This document shows, one piece after another, positions 1 to 6,350 of a DNA stretch of 7,963 nt. Position 1 is the stretch's first letter; each line of letters begins with the position of its first letter. Source of the DNA: Nocardioides sp. GTDB lineage: Bacteria > Actinomycetota > Actinomycetes > Propionibacteriales > Nocardioidaceae. Position numbers and translations under genes: made by a program. Where the stretch lies: contig DOWL01000059.1 of the NCBI GenBank assembly GCA_003519585.1, positions 6,785 through 14,747 of the forward strand, read 5' to 3'. Below the pieces are notes generated by a model. The model was not told the DNA's origin. It made no database searches and saw only the letters and a program-made list of their open reading frames with translations.

Positions 1-61
1 ACGCGGAGCGCACAGTTGCTGTCGGCCCACGCACGGCCGGACCACCCCCGGAAAGAGCCGA

Positions 62-1174
62 TCAGCCGAAGAACGCCCGCAGGTCGCCGGCCACCAGCTC
101 GGGCACCTCGAGCGCCGCGAAGTGACCTCCGCGCTCGAACTCCGACCAGTGCACGATGGCGGCGTTGTCGCGCTCGGCCAGCGGCCGGATGGTCTGGAAG
201 TCGTCCTTGAACACCGCGACCCCGATCCGCCCCTGGCTGACCACGGTCTCCCGGCCCTGGCCGTCGTTGGCCCGCTGCTCGGCGTAGTGGTAGCGCACGG
301 CTCCGGATGAGGTGTTGGTGAGCCAGTAGAGCGAGACCTGGGTGAGCACCTGCTCGGGCGAGACCAGGCTGGTGCCGTTGCCGAAGTTCTCGAACAACTC
401 GTTGTACGCCAGCTGTCCGACGGGCGAGTCGGAGAGCGCGGCCGCGATGGTCTGCGGCCGGGTGCCGTTCATCGAGTTGTAGCCACCGACGGACTGGAAC
501 CAGCCCAGGCACTCCAGCGCGGCGTACTCCCTCGGGCCGAACCGCTCGAACTCGCTCGGGTCGCCCGACGGGAACGAGAACAGCTGGAGCACGTGCGCGC
601 CCAGGAAGCCCTCGGGGTTCAGCACCGCCAGCTCGCGGCCGACCATCGCGCCGCCGTCGCTCCCGTGCGCGCCGTACGACGCGTAGCCGAGCCGGCGCAT
701 CAGCACGTCGTACGCGCGGGCGACGCGGTCCATGGTCCAGCCCTCGTCGACGACCGGGGTGCTGAAGCCGAAGCCCGGCATCGAGGGGATGACCAGGTGG
801 AAGTCGTCGGTGAGGAGCGGCACCAGGTCGAGGAACTCGGCGAACGAGCCGGGGTAGGTGTGCAGGAGCAGCAGCGGCGTCGCGTCGGCGTTGTGTGACC
901 GGACGTGGACGAAGTGGATGATCTGGCCGTCGATCTCGGTGGTGAAGTTGGGGACCGCGTTCATCCGCGCCTCCTGGGACCGCCAGTCGAAGGCCTGCCA
1001 GCGCTCGACCATGTCCCGCAGGTACGACGTGGGGGTGCCGTACGCCCACGAGTCGCCCGGTGCCGGCTGCGGGAGGCGGGTGCGGGCGAGGCGGTCGCGC
1101 AGGTCTTCGAGCGCGGACTCGGGGATCGCGATCGTGAAGGGCTGGATCTCGGACTGGGTCTTCTCGGTGGTCAT
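62..1174 (-). CDS. Epoxide hydrolase-like alpha/beta hydrolase
   Basis: This 370-residue protein resembles the microsomal-type epoxide hydrolases, which open epoxides to diols through an aspartyl ester. Residues about 11-110 match the N-terminal EHN lid domain, and the alpha/beta hydrolase core follows. Visible motifs are the oxyanion-hole region HTYPGS (105-110; usually HGWPGS), the nucleophile elbow GSDGGA (171-176, nucleophile D173; usually GGDWGA), a tyrosine-rich YHYAEQR stretch (295-301), a candidate acid at D324/D325, and the general base in GGHFAALE (H351). The Gly for Trp change in the elbow and Thr-Tyr for Gly-Trp in the oxyanion loop are unusual, so the true substrate is uncertain and could be an ester or another small molecule. 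I chose the ATG at 1174 because an ATG seven codons upstream (1195) nearly abuts the operator and lies upstream of a good -10 box. It is divergent from the WYL regulator, its likely controller. There is no signal peptide, so it is cytoplasmic. Confidence 0.9.
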   Translation of the reverse strand: MTTEKTQSEIQPFTIAIPESALEDLRDRLARTRLPQPAPGDSWAYGTPTSYLRDMVERWQAFDWRSQEARMNAVPNFTTEIDGQIIHFVHVRSHNADATPLLLLHTYPGSFAEFLDLVPLLTDDFHLVIPSMPGFGFSTPVVDEGWTMDRVARAYDVLMRRLGYASYGAHGSDGGAMVGRELAVLNPEGFLGAHVLQLFSFPSGDPSEFERFGPREYAALECLGWFQSVGGYNSMNGTRPQTIAAALSDSPVGQLAYNELFENFGNGTSLVSPEQVLTQVSLYWLTNTSSGAVRYHYAEQRANDGQGRETVVSQGRIGVAVFKDDFQTIRPLAERDNAAIVHWSEFERGGHFAALEVPELVAGDLRAFFG

Positions 1175-1181
1175 GACGCTT

Positions 1182-1187
1182 ACGCTA
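1182..1187 (-). promoter_or_regulatory. -10 box of a probable leaderless promoter for the hydrolase
   Basis: On the minus strand the hexamer TAGCGT fits the actinobacterial TAnnnT -10 pattern. Seven bases separate it from the ATG at 1174, so transcription would start at or next to the A of the start codon. There is no Shine-Dalgarno in front of that ATG, which fits leaderless translation, common in Actinobacteria. No good -35 is visible. The inverted repeat at 1198-1214 lies where the -35 should be, so a bound regulator would compete with polymerase. This is inference from spacing and pattern only. Confidence 0.5.
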
Positions 1188-1197
1188 GGAGTCATTC

Positions 1198-1214
1198 AGG
1201 AACGTTTCGTTCCT
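1198..1214. promoter_or_regulatory. Inverted-repeat operator candidate between hydrolase and WYL regulator
   Basis: AGGAACG-TTT-CGTTCCT is a perfect 7-bp inverted repeat with a 3-bp centre, in the 58-bp gap between two divergent genes. It overlaps the -35 area of the minus-strand promoter. It also touches TACACT (1214-1219), which resembles a -10 box for the plus strand. One site could therefore control both genes. The obvious candidate ligand is the WYL regulator encoded immediately to the right, acting on itself and the hydrolase. The symmetry is seen directly; the assignment is inference from the divergent arrangement usual for this family. Confidence 0.6.
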
Positions 1215-1232
1215 ACACTTTCGAGGAGTTTG

Positions 1233-2255
1233 ATGGCTGACACCGCGGCTCGGATGCTGGCCCTGCTCGGACTGCTCGAGTCCCGTGCGGACTGGTCCGG
1301 AGCCGAGCTCGCGGCCCGTCTCGACGTCACCGACCGGACCATCCGCAACGACGTCGAGCGGCTGCGTGGGCTCGGCTACCCGGTCGACGCCGTACGCGGG
1401 CCGGGTGGTCGCTACCGGCTCGGCGTCGGCACCAAGCTGCCGCCGCTGCTCCTGGAGGAGGACGAGGCGGTGGCCGTCGCGGTCGGCCTCCGGGCGGGTA
1501 CGGCGGTCCAGGGCATCGAGGAGACGAGCGCCCGGGCGCTGGCCAAGCTCGAGCACGTGCTCCCCCACCGGCTGCAGCGCCGGGTCAACGCCCTGCGCGA
1601 CGCGGTCAGCGCCGGTCCGGAGAACACCGGCTCGAACGTCGCGGATCCGCTCGTCGATGCGTCCCTGCTCTCCGAGGTCGCCGGCGCGGTCCGCGACCAC
1701 GTCGAGCTGCGCTTCTCTTATCGCGACTCCCCCGACGTGCTGCAGGTCGAGCCCTACCGCCTGGTCAGCTGGCAGCGGCGGTGGTTCGTGGTGGCCCGCG
1801 ACGCGCGGACCGACAGCTGGGCGCCGTACCGGCTCGACTGGGTCGCGCTACGCACCCCCGGCGGGCGCCGCTTCACGCCACACCCGCTCCCAGGCGAGGA
1901 CTACACCGCCTTCGTGCTCCGCGAGGTCGCGTTCTCCGGCTGGAGCGTGCACGCCCGAATCGACATCGACGCGCCGGCCGAGGAGGTGCTGGCCCGGATC
2001 AACCCGACCGTCGGCGTGGTCGAGAGCGTCGACAGCCAACACTGTGTGCTCGTCACCGGCGGAGACAGCGTCGAGATCATCGCGGTCTACATCGGGATGC
2101 TCGGCGTCGACTTCCACGTCTCCGAGCCACCGGCGCTGGTCGACGCGGTCCGGCTGCTGGGCGAGAGATACCGACGCGCGCTCGACTCCGCTACTAGAGC
2201 ACCTTCTGCAGCTCCAGCTCACGGCCGAGGATCCGATAGCCGATCGCCTCGTTGA
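1233..2255 (+). CDS. WYL-domain HTH transcriptional regulator (YafY/DeoR-like)
   Basis: This 340-residue DNA-binding regulator has an N-terminal winged helix-turn-helix (residues about 1-60; recognition segment SGAELAARLDVTDRTIRND at 22-40). A linker rich in DEAVAVAVGL-type helix (77-86) follows, then a WYL ligand-sensing domain (about 145-215, with YRLVSWQRRWFVVARD at 175-190 and YRLDWV at 199-204) and a C-terminal WCX-like region (about 235-316). WYL domains are known to sense nucleotides or other ligands and to control nearby genes. The ATG at 1233 has a GAGGAG Shine-Dalgarno at 1223-1228. The reading frame extends upstream, but that stretch is antisense to the hydrolase and has no family similarity. 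The gene is divergent from the epoxide hydrolase and probably represses or activates it through the 1198-1214 repeat. Residues about 320-340 look non-native: they are encoded antisense to the last codons of the convergent GNAT gene, giving a 62-bp tail-to-tail overlap. Confidence 0.9.
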   Translation: MADTAARMLALLGLLESRADWSGAELAARLDVTDRTIRNDVERLRGLGYPVDAVRGPGGRYRLGVGTKLPPLLLEEDEAVAVAVGLRAGTAVQGIEETSARALAKLEHVLPHRLQRRVNALRDAVSAGPENTGSNVADPLVDASLLSEVAGAVRDHVELRFSYRDSPDVLQVEPYRLVSWQRRWFVVARDARTDSWAPYRLDWVALRTPGGRRFTPHPLPGEDYTAFVLREVAFSGWSVHARIDIDAPAEEVLARINPTVGVVESVDSQHCVLVTGGDSVEIIAVYIGMLGVDFHVSEPPALVDAVRLLGERYRRALDSATRAPSAAPAHGRGSDSRSPR

Positions 2256-3189
2256 CGCCGATCATGAAGTCGTTGGACTCGGCGTTCCAGGTGCTGATCT
2301 CGGTGAGCTGCGGCTGCACGTCACGCAGCCAGAGGTTCATGTCGGTCTTGAGCAGCATCCCGAGCCGGTGGCCACGGTGGGTGCCTACAACGGAGGTGTC
2401 GTGCTGCGCGCCGAGGTGGGGACGCTCGCCATCCACGACGACCACGCTGTGGCCGGCCAACTCGCCGCTCTCGCGGTGTCGTGCGAAGACGCGGAACAGC
2501 CGATCTCCTCGGGCGAGTTGGGCCTCCTCGTAGCCGCGCACCCGCTCCGGCGTGAACACCTCGTCCTCGATGTCGAGGTCGTCGGTCGGGGCGTCGTTGA
2601 TGGCCGCGGTCATCGCCGTCATCGCGTCCAGCTCGTCATCCGGCGTCCGCCCCTCGCGGCGGATCAGCTCGTACGCCGAAGCCGCGGCGGTCGACTCAGC
2701 ATGCAGCCGCTCGATCTCCGGCCAATCGAGATCGGCCAGCACCTGGCGGCGCTGGACAGCGACGCTTCCCTCGGTGAGCCCGTGCCGGGCGGCGAAGCCG
2801 CGCAGCGCCGCGCTGTCCCAGCCGTCGGTGCCGATCGACGTCCGCCCCTGCGCCTTCGTCTCGGCGACCAGGTGCTCGAGCATCGTGGTGCCGTAACCGC
2901 GTCGGCGTTGGTCGGGGTGCACCGTGAGCCCCAGCCACGCGATGTGCAGGTTGTCATACTCGCTGGTCGCGACCGTCCCGGTCGCCACCGGAACGCCATC
3001 GATGAGCCCCACGAACGGCGTCTCGACCTCGCCGTCCCAGCCGTAGCGGAACCGACCCTCGAACCCCTTCACGGTCGCCGGGTGCGACCACGGCGAATCG
3101 GTGGCGCGGGCGGCGTTGGTGACCTCGACGTACTGCGACAGCCGGTCCGCGTCGTCGGGCCCGAAGCGGACGATCTCCATGCTGGCCAT
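2194..3189 (-). CDS. Tandem GNAT-fold N-acetyltransferase
   Basis: This protein of about 331 residues has two GNAT repeats. GNAT enzymes move an acetyl group from acetyl-CoA to an amine. The first repeat (about 4-150) carries the full acetyl-CoA pyrophosphate-binding motif, VHPDQRRRGYG (90-100), after a beta-4 strand (IAWLGLT). The second repeat (about 160-331) has a weaker equivalent, VGTHRGHRLG (268-277), followed by WNAESNDFMIGVNEAIGYR (301-319), typical of the C-terminal half of actinobacterial tandem GNATs. In such proteins often only one half keeps clear acetyltransferase signatures. The substrate cannot be told. The start is uncertain: ATG at 3189 (used), ATG at 3180, or GTG at 3225. 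The GTG lies in the loop of a strong hairpin, which argues against it, and none has a clear Shine-Dalgarno. The gene lies downstream of the metalloprotease on the same strand and converges on the WYL regulator. Confidence 0.88.
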   Translation of the reverse strand: MASMEIVRFGPDDADRLSQYVEVTNAARATDSPWSHPATVKGFEGRFRYGWDGEVETPFVGLIDGVPVATGTVATSEYDNLHIAWLGLTVHPDQRRRGYGTTMLEHLVAETKAQGRTSIGTDGWDSAALRGFAARHGLTEGSVAVQRRQVLADLDWPEIERLHAESTAAASAYELIRREGRTPDDELDAMTAMTAAINDAPTDDLDIEDEVFTPERVRGYEEAQLARGDRLFRVFARHRESGELAGHSVVVVDGERPHLGAQHDTSVVGTHRGHRLGMLLKTDMNLWLRDVQPQLTEISTWNAESNDFMIGVNEAIGYRILGRELELQKVL

Positions 3190-3207
3190 GAGGACAATGT
3201 CGCCCGA

Positions 3208-3251
3208 CCGGAGACCCCGCGCCACTCAATAACGCGACGCGGGGCCCCCGG
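3208..3251 (-). terminator. Strong hairpin downstream of the M4 protease gene
   Basis: The arms 3208-3221 and 3238-3251 pair over 14 positions, 12 Watson-Crick and 2 G-U in the minus-strand RNA, around a 16-nt loop. It begins 14 bases past the protease stop codon. There is no T-tract, so it is not a classic intrinsic terminator, but T-less hairpins are common at transcript ends in high-GC actinobacteria. It probably ends or stabilises the protease mRNA and separates it from the acetyltransferase gene, which then needs its own promoter. Confidence 0.55.
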
Positions 3252-3265
3252 TGAGGTTGATCAGT

Positions 3266-5554
3266 TCAGCTGAGCGTCAACGCAGCGTCGTCGATGACGA
3301 ACGACGTCTGCAGCGAGCTGTCCTCGGTGCCGGTGAAGCTGATCGTCACCGTCTGCCCTGCGAGCGAGGAGACGTTGAACGTCCGGAGGGTGTACCCCGA
3401 GGCCTTGTTGAGGTTGGAGTACGTCGCCAGCGTGGTCGAGCCCGCCTTCACGGTGAGCTTGTCGTACTGCGTCGAGGTGGTGGTCTCGGCGGAGTCGACG
3501 TGCAGGTAGAAGGAGAGCGTGGCCGAGCAGCCGGCCGGGATGGTCACCGACTGGCTCAGCGTGTCGGTGTGCGTGGTGCCGTATCCGTTGAGCCACGCCT
3601 TCCAGGAGCCGGCGTGCGCGGCCTGGCTGGCCGAGCTGTCGACCACACCGGAGGACGCCGACCACGGCGCCGCCGTACCGGTCTCGAAGCCGGGGTTGCC
3701 CAACTGCTGACCGGAGCAGCCACCGCCACCGGTGCCACCGATGGTGAAGGTGAACGTCGCCGACCCCGCGCCACCGCTGGCGGCGGTCGCGGTCACGGTG
3801 GCGTTGTAGGTGCCGGCCGTGGTGGGCGTGCCGGAGACGGTGCCGGACGACGAGACCGAGACGCCCGGCGGGAGGCCGGTGCCGGTCCAGGTATACGGCG
3901 CGGTGCCGCCCGACGCGGACAGCGCGAACGACGAGATCGCCGTCCCGACCGTGCCCGACTTGGCGCCCGGGTTGGTGACCGTGACACCACCGGTCGCGGA
4001 GCAGGTCGGATCGGCCGCCTGCGCCGGCACCGAGACCGAGTCCCAGGCCGCCTTGACGGTGTTGAACTCCGTGCAGCTACCGGGGAACAGGTTCTTGGCC
4101 GCGGTGAGCGTCCAGGTGCGGTACTTGAGGTACGACGACGAGGTCGTCTTGAGCAGCATCGCGTTGTACATGATCTGCTGCGCCTTCTGCACCCCGATGC
4201 CGGTCACCGACGAGCCGTTGCAGGTCGGGCTGGTCGGCTGGCCGTTGGTGGGGTTGGAACCCATGGCCAACAGGTAGTACCAGTGGTTGCCCGGACCGGC
4301 CGCCGCGTGCACCTCGGCATTCGGGATCGAGGACGAGTAGCAGTTGGCGTCGCCGACCGCCGAAGGGTTGTACATCACCCGGATCGGGCCCTGGCCGACC
4401 AGGTTGACCTCCTCGCCCACGGTGAAGTCGGGGACGTCCGCAGGGTTGTTGGCGAACCACTCGGTGGCCGCGCCGAAGGTGTCGCCCACGAACTCCTGGG
4501 TGCCGCCGCCGGAGATGCCGCCAGGGGTCTTGTCGTCGACGCCGTGCCCGAACTCGTGCGCGACGACGTCGATCGAGCCGATCCACTTGCCACCGGTCTG
4601 GGTGTGGCCGATCTGCACCTGGGTGCCGTCGTAGTAGGCGTTGACGTCGTTGAGCCCGACCCGGATCGGCACCCAGCCGCCCGAGCCGTTCATGCCGTTG
4701 CGGCCGAGCCAGGTGGAGAGCATCTGGCGCATCTTCTCGGCGGAGTAGAACGCGTCGACACAGCCGGTCTCGCGGTCTGTCGCGGAACCGTTGCCCCACA
4801 CGTCGTCGGTGCCCGTGAACGTCGCGTTGCCCGTGGAGTTCTGGCACTTGAGCGTCGCCGCGTTGCTGTTGGTCATCGAGAACGACGAGCCGGAGCCGGT
4901 CGTCGGGATGGTGACGCTGCCCTCCCAGTTGCCGTTTCCGGTGCCTTCGAGGACGTGCTCCTTGGTGGTCAGGACCCGGCCGGTGCGCGCGTCGACGTAG
5001 ACCGTGAGCCGCGAGGCCTCACCGTGCTTGCGACCGGTCACCCAGGTCTCCCAGGCGAGCTTGGAACTCCTCTGCTGCAGTACGACGAGCCGGCTGCGGC
5101 CCAGGGCCGCGTGCCGGAGCTGGCGCTTGCTCTTCGCGCGGGCGGCGGCCTTGGAGAACGAGGCCTGGGTGGAGTGGAGCCGGACCTGACGGGTCTGCGC
5201 CACACTGGTCGCCACGACCCTGCCTCGGTTGTCGGTCGAGACCACGAAGTCGCCGCCGACCACGGGCAGCCCGCGGTAGCTGCGCTCGTACGGCACGTAG
5301 TTGAGCCCCATCGAGCTCAACACCTTGCCCGCCTTGAACGAGTCGTGCCGGCTGGCCTTGATGACGGCCGGCTTGGCCGCTACCAGTTGCGCCGCCGACC
5401 GGGCGGCGGCCACGCGCCCGCTGGGACTGGTGTGGGCTGGGGCAGTGCGGTCGCTGCCGTGGTTCGGTGCGGCGGCGTGGGCCCCTGTGGGGACCGTGGC
5501 CACCAACGCCACAGCGAGGGCACACGACGCGCCCCCGACGAGAATTCTTCTCAC
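3266..5554 (-). CDS. Secreted M4 (thermolysin-family) zinc metalloprotease with Ig-like and C-terminal beta domains
   Basis: This 762-residue secreted zinc endopeptidase precursor starts at GTG 5554, set by an AAGGAG Shine-Dalgarno 8 bases upstream. The frame is open further upstream, but that part runs antisense into the sigma gene. A Sec signal peptide covers about 1-28 (RRILVGG, hydrophobic core, ending AHA-A). The propeptide (about 50-200) has FTP/PepSY-like features. The catalytic domain (about 205-515) has HEFGH (zinc ligands H333 and H337, catalytic E334), the third ligand E354 in GTQEFVGDTFG, and the transition-state histidine H416 in EVHAAAGPGNHW. H333 to E354 is 21 residues, against 24 in thermolysin. 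After a linker come a He_PIG-type Ig-like domain (about 526-605, with LPPGVSVSSSGTVSGTPTTAGTY) and a Gly/Cys linker. The last domain (about 613-762, starting NPGFETG) is a beta-sandwich resembling carbohydrate-binding or pre-peptidase C-terminal domains. The likely role is extracellular protein degradation with surface or substrate attachment by the C-terminal domains. It is divergent from the ECF sigma gene. Confidence 0.95.
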   Translation of the reverse strand: MRRILVGGASCALAVALVATVPTGAHAAAPNHGSDRTAPAHTSPSGRVAAARSAAQLVAAKPAVIKASRHDSFKAGKVLSSMGLNYVPYERSYRGLPVVGGDFVVSTDNRGRVVATSVAQTRQVRLHSTQASFSKAAARAKSKRQLRHAALGRSRLVVLQQRSSKLAWETWVTGRKHGEASRLTVYVDARTGRVLTTKEHVLEGTGNGNWEGSVTIPTTGSGSSFSMTNSNAATLKCQNSTGNATFTGTDDVWGNGSATDRETGCVDAFYSAEKMRQMLSTWLGRNGMNGSGGWVPIRVGLNDVNAYYDGTQVQIGHTQTGGKWIGSIDVVAHEFGHGVDDKTPGGISGGGTQEFVGDTFGAATEWFANNPADVPDFTVGEEVNLVGQGPIRVMYNPSAVGDANCYSSSIPNAEVHAAAGPGNHWYYLLAMGSNPTNGQPTSPTCNGSSVTGIGVQKAQQIMYNAMLLKTTSSSYLKYRTWTLTAAKNLFPGSCTEFNTVKAAWDSVSVPAQAADPTCSATGGVTVTNPGAKSGTVGTAISSFALSASGGTAPYTWTGTGLPPGVSVSSSGTVSGTPTTAGTYNATVTATAASGGAGSATFTFTIGGTGGGGCSGQQLGNPGFETGTAAPWSASSGVVDSSASQAAHAGSWKAWLNGYGTTHTDTLSQSVTIPAGCSATLSFYLHVDSAETTTSTQYDKLTVKAGSTTLATYSNLNKASGYTLRTFNVSSLAGQTVTISFTGTEDSSLQTSFVIDDAALTLS

Positions 5555-5562
5555 CCGAGATT

Positions 5563-5568
5563 CTCCTT
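5563..5568 (-). promoter_or_regulatory. Shine-Dalgarno fixing the protease GTG start
   Basis: The minus strand reads AAGGAG here, with eight bases to the GTG at 5554. This near-consensus site decides in favour of the GTG start. The protein then begins directly with an arginine-rich signal peptide n-region, as expected for an exported enzyme. Confidence 0.85.
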
Positions 5569-5574
5569 GTGAAT

Positions 5575-5588
5575 GGCTCGCTCGAGCC
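5575..5588. promoter_or_regulatory. Inverted repeat in the protease 5' leader
   Basis: GGCTCG-CT-CGAGCC is a perfect 6-bp inverted repeat with a 2-bp centre, six bases upstream of the protease Shine-Dalgarno. It could be a DNA operator; the 2-base centre is too tight for a full-length RNA stem. It is short enough to occur by chance in GC-rich DNA, so this is a weak call. Confidence 0.25.
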
Positions 5589-5662
5589 GATCGATGGAAG
5601 TCGCCTGTGTTCAGGCATGGCTCTGCTCGGGTGATGGACCGCCCGAGAAGATCCAAGGGGTG

Positions 5663-5692
5663 ACATTCCTCCCGCCGGAGGATCACCGTCAA
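5663..5692 (-). promoter_or_regulatory. Candidate protease promoter with an internal inverted repeat
   Basis: On the minus strand TTGACG (5692-5687) is a good -35. Eighteen bases on, GAATGT (5668-5663) is a poor -10 that keeps only the A at position 2 and the final T of TAnnnT. Between them lies a perfect inverted repeat, TCCTCC-CGCC-GGAGGA (5668-5683), occupying the spacer where a repressor could sit. The 265-bp gap at 5555-5819 serves both the protease and the sigma gene, so promoters for both must be here; no convincing one for the sigma gene was found. Confidence is low because the -10 match is weak. Confidence 0.3.
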
Positions 5693-5819
5693 TGGCAACG
5701 AATTGCGAAAAGGTGCACTGCGAACTTCTGCAAAAGCGCAGCCAACCTTTCGGCGGGGTCGCCGCGTGGAGTGACCAGGAGGACCATCGGCAGAGCGGTC
5801 CGGTCCGCAGGGAGGCGAG

Positions 5820-6350
5820 ATGCGCCGCGCGAGTGACGTCAACGCATTCAGCGAGTTCGTCGAGGCCTGCGCACCTTCCCTGTTCCGCACGGCGTACCTC
5901 ATGGTCGGCGACCATCAGCTGGCCCAAGACCTCGTGCAGGAGGCGCTGGTCAAGACACTGATCGCATGGCCTCGGCTTCACGACCGCGCGAACCTGGCCG
6001 CCTACACGCGGCGGATCATTGTGACCACCTCGATCTCGTGGCGTCGACGTCGCTCCTTCCACGAGCGGCCGAGCGATCGGCTGCCAGAGCGGATCAGTGA
6101 CGACCCGGGCGAAACGGTGGCCACTCACGATGTTGTCGTGGCCGCCCTGCTGACAGTGCCTCCACGGCAGCGTGCCGCGATCGTGCTGCGCTACTACCAA
6201 GACCTGAGCGAGGCCCAGACCGCGGAGGTCATGGGCTGCTCCGTCGGCACGGTCAAGAGCCAGGTCGCGGCCGGGCTCACGAAGCTCCGCGCAGCACTGG
6301 GCCCGGTGTTCGACGAGACCGTCCCCACCGAACGGGAGGTGACGTCGTGA
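5820..6350 (+). CDS. ECF RNA polymerase sigma factor, SigE/SACE-type subfamily
   Basis: This 176-residue group-4 (ECF) sigma factor directs RNA polymerase to a small set of promoters. Region 2 spans about 10-80, with the core-binding segment DHQLAQDLVQEALVKTLIAW (31-50) and arginine-rich TTSISWRRRRSF (69-80) close behind region 2.4. Region 4 spans about 108-160, with helix-turn-helix LSEAQTAEVMGCSVGTVKSQ (129-148) for -35 recognition. The short linker and overall length fit the actinobacterial SACE/SigE subfamily, whose partners are typically membrane proteins encoded immediately downstream. The ATG at 5820 has GGAGG at 5811-5815, only 4 bases away, which is tight but acceptable. The stop overlaps the next start (GTGA), so the two products would be translationally coupled. 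The protease gene runs divergently and is a plausible but unproven target. The cue sensed is unknown because the partner gene is cut. Confidence 0.94.
   Translation: MRRASDVNAFSEFVEACAPSLFRTAYLMVGDHQLAQDLVQEALVKTLIAWPRLHDRANLAAYTRRIIVTTSISWRRRRSFHERPSDRLPERISDDPGETVATHDVVVAALLTVPPRQRAAIVLRYYQDLSEAQTAEVMGCSVGTVKSQVAAGLTKLRAALGPVFDETVPTEREVTS
6334..6339 (+). promoter_or_regulatory. Shine-Dalgarno for the sigma-partner ORF inside the sigma gene
   Basis: GGGAGG lies in the last codons of the sigma gene, 7 bases before the GTG at 6347. It supports that start and the GTGA stop-start overlap, an arrangement typical of a sigma factor made in step with its regulator. Confidence 0.7.

Noticed and set aside
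1175..1195. Longer start for the epoxide hydrolase at 1195
   Set aside because: It would add seven non-conserved residues, sits two bases from the inverted-repeat operator, and would place the good -10 box inside the gene.
1285..3273. 662-codon open frame on the plus strand across the WYL and GNAT genes
   Set aside because: It shifts out of frame with the WYL gene and runs antisense to GNAT. Its product is a Ser/Arg/Pro-rich run with no domains.
3251..5572. 773-codon open frame on the plus strand opposite the protease gene
   Set aside because: It is antisense to a clear M4 protease. Its translation is low-complexity, rich in Arg, Gly and Val, with no recognisable domain; long antisense frames are expected in high-GC coding DNA.
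5715..5745. Imperfect CTGCG...CGCAG repeat and CAACC-like element as an ECF promoter for the sigma gene
   Set aside because: The arms are only 5 bp with a 14-base gap, and no matching -10 element at the right distance was found, so no autoregulatory promoter is claimed.
5555..5902. Upstream extension of the protease frame to 878 residues
   Set aside because: The extension runs antisense into the sigma gene and would put the signal peptide inside the protein. The GTG at 5554 has a near-perfect Shine-Dalgarno.
5019..6200. 393-codon minus-strand frame overlapping protease and sigma genes
   Set aside because: It is a shadow frame with no family similarity, crossing two well-supported genes.
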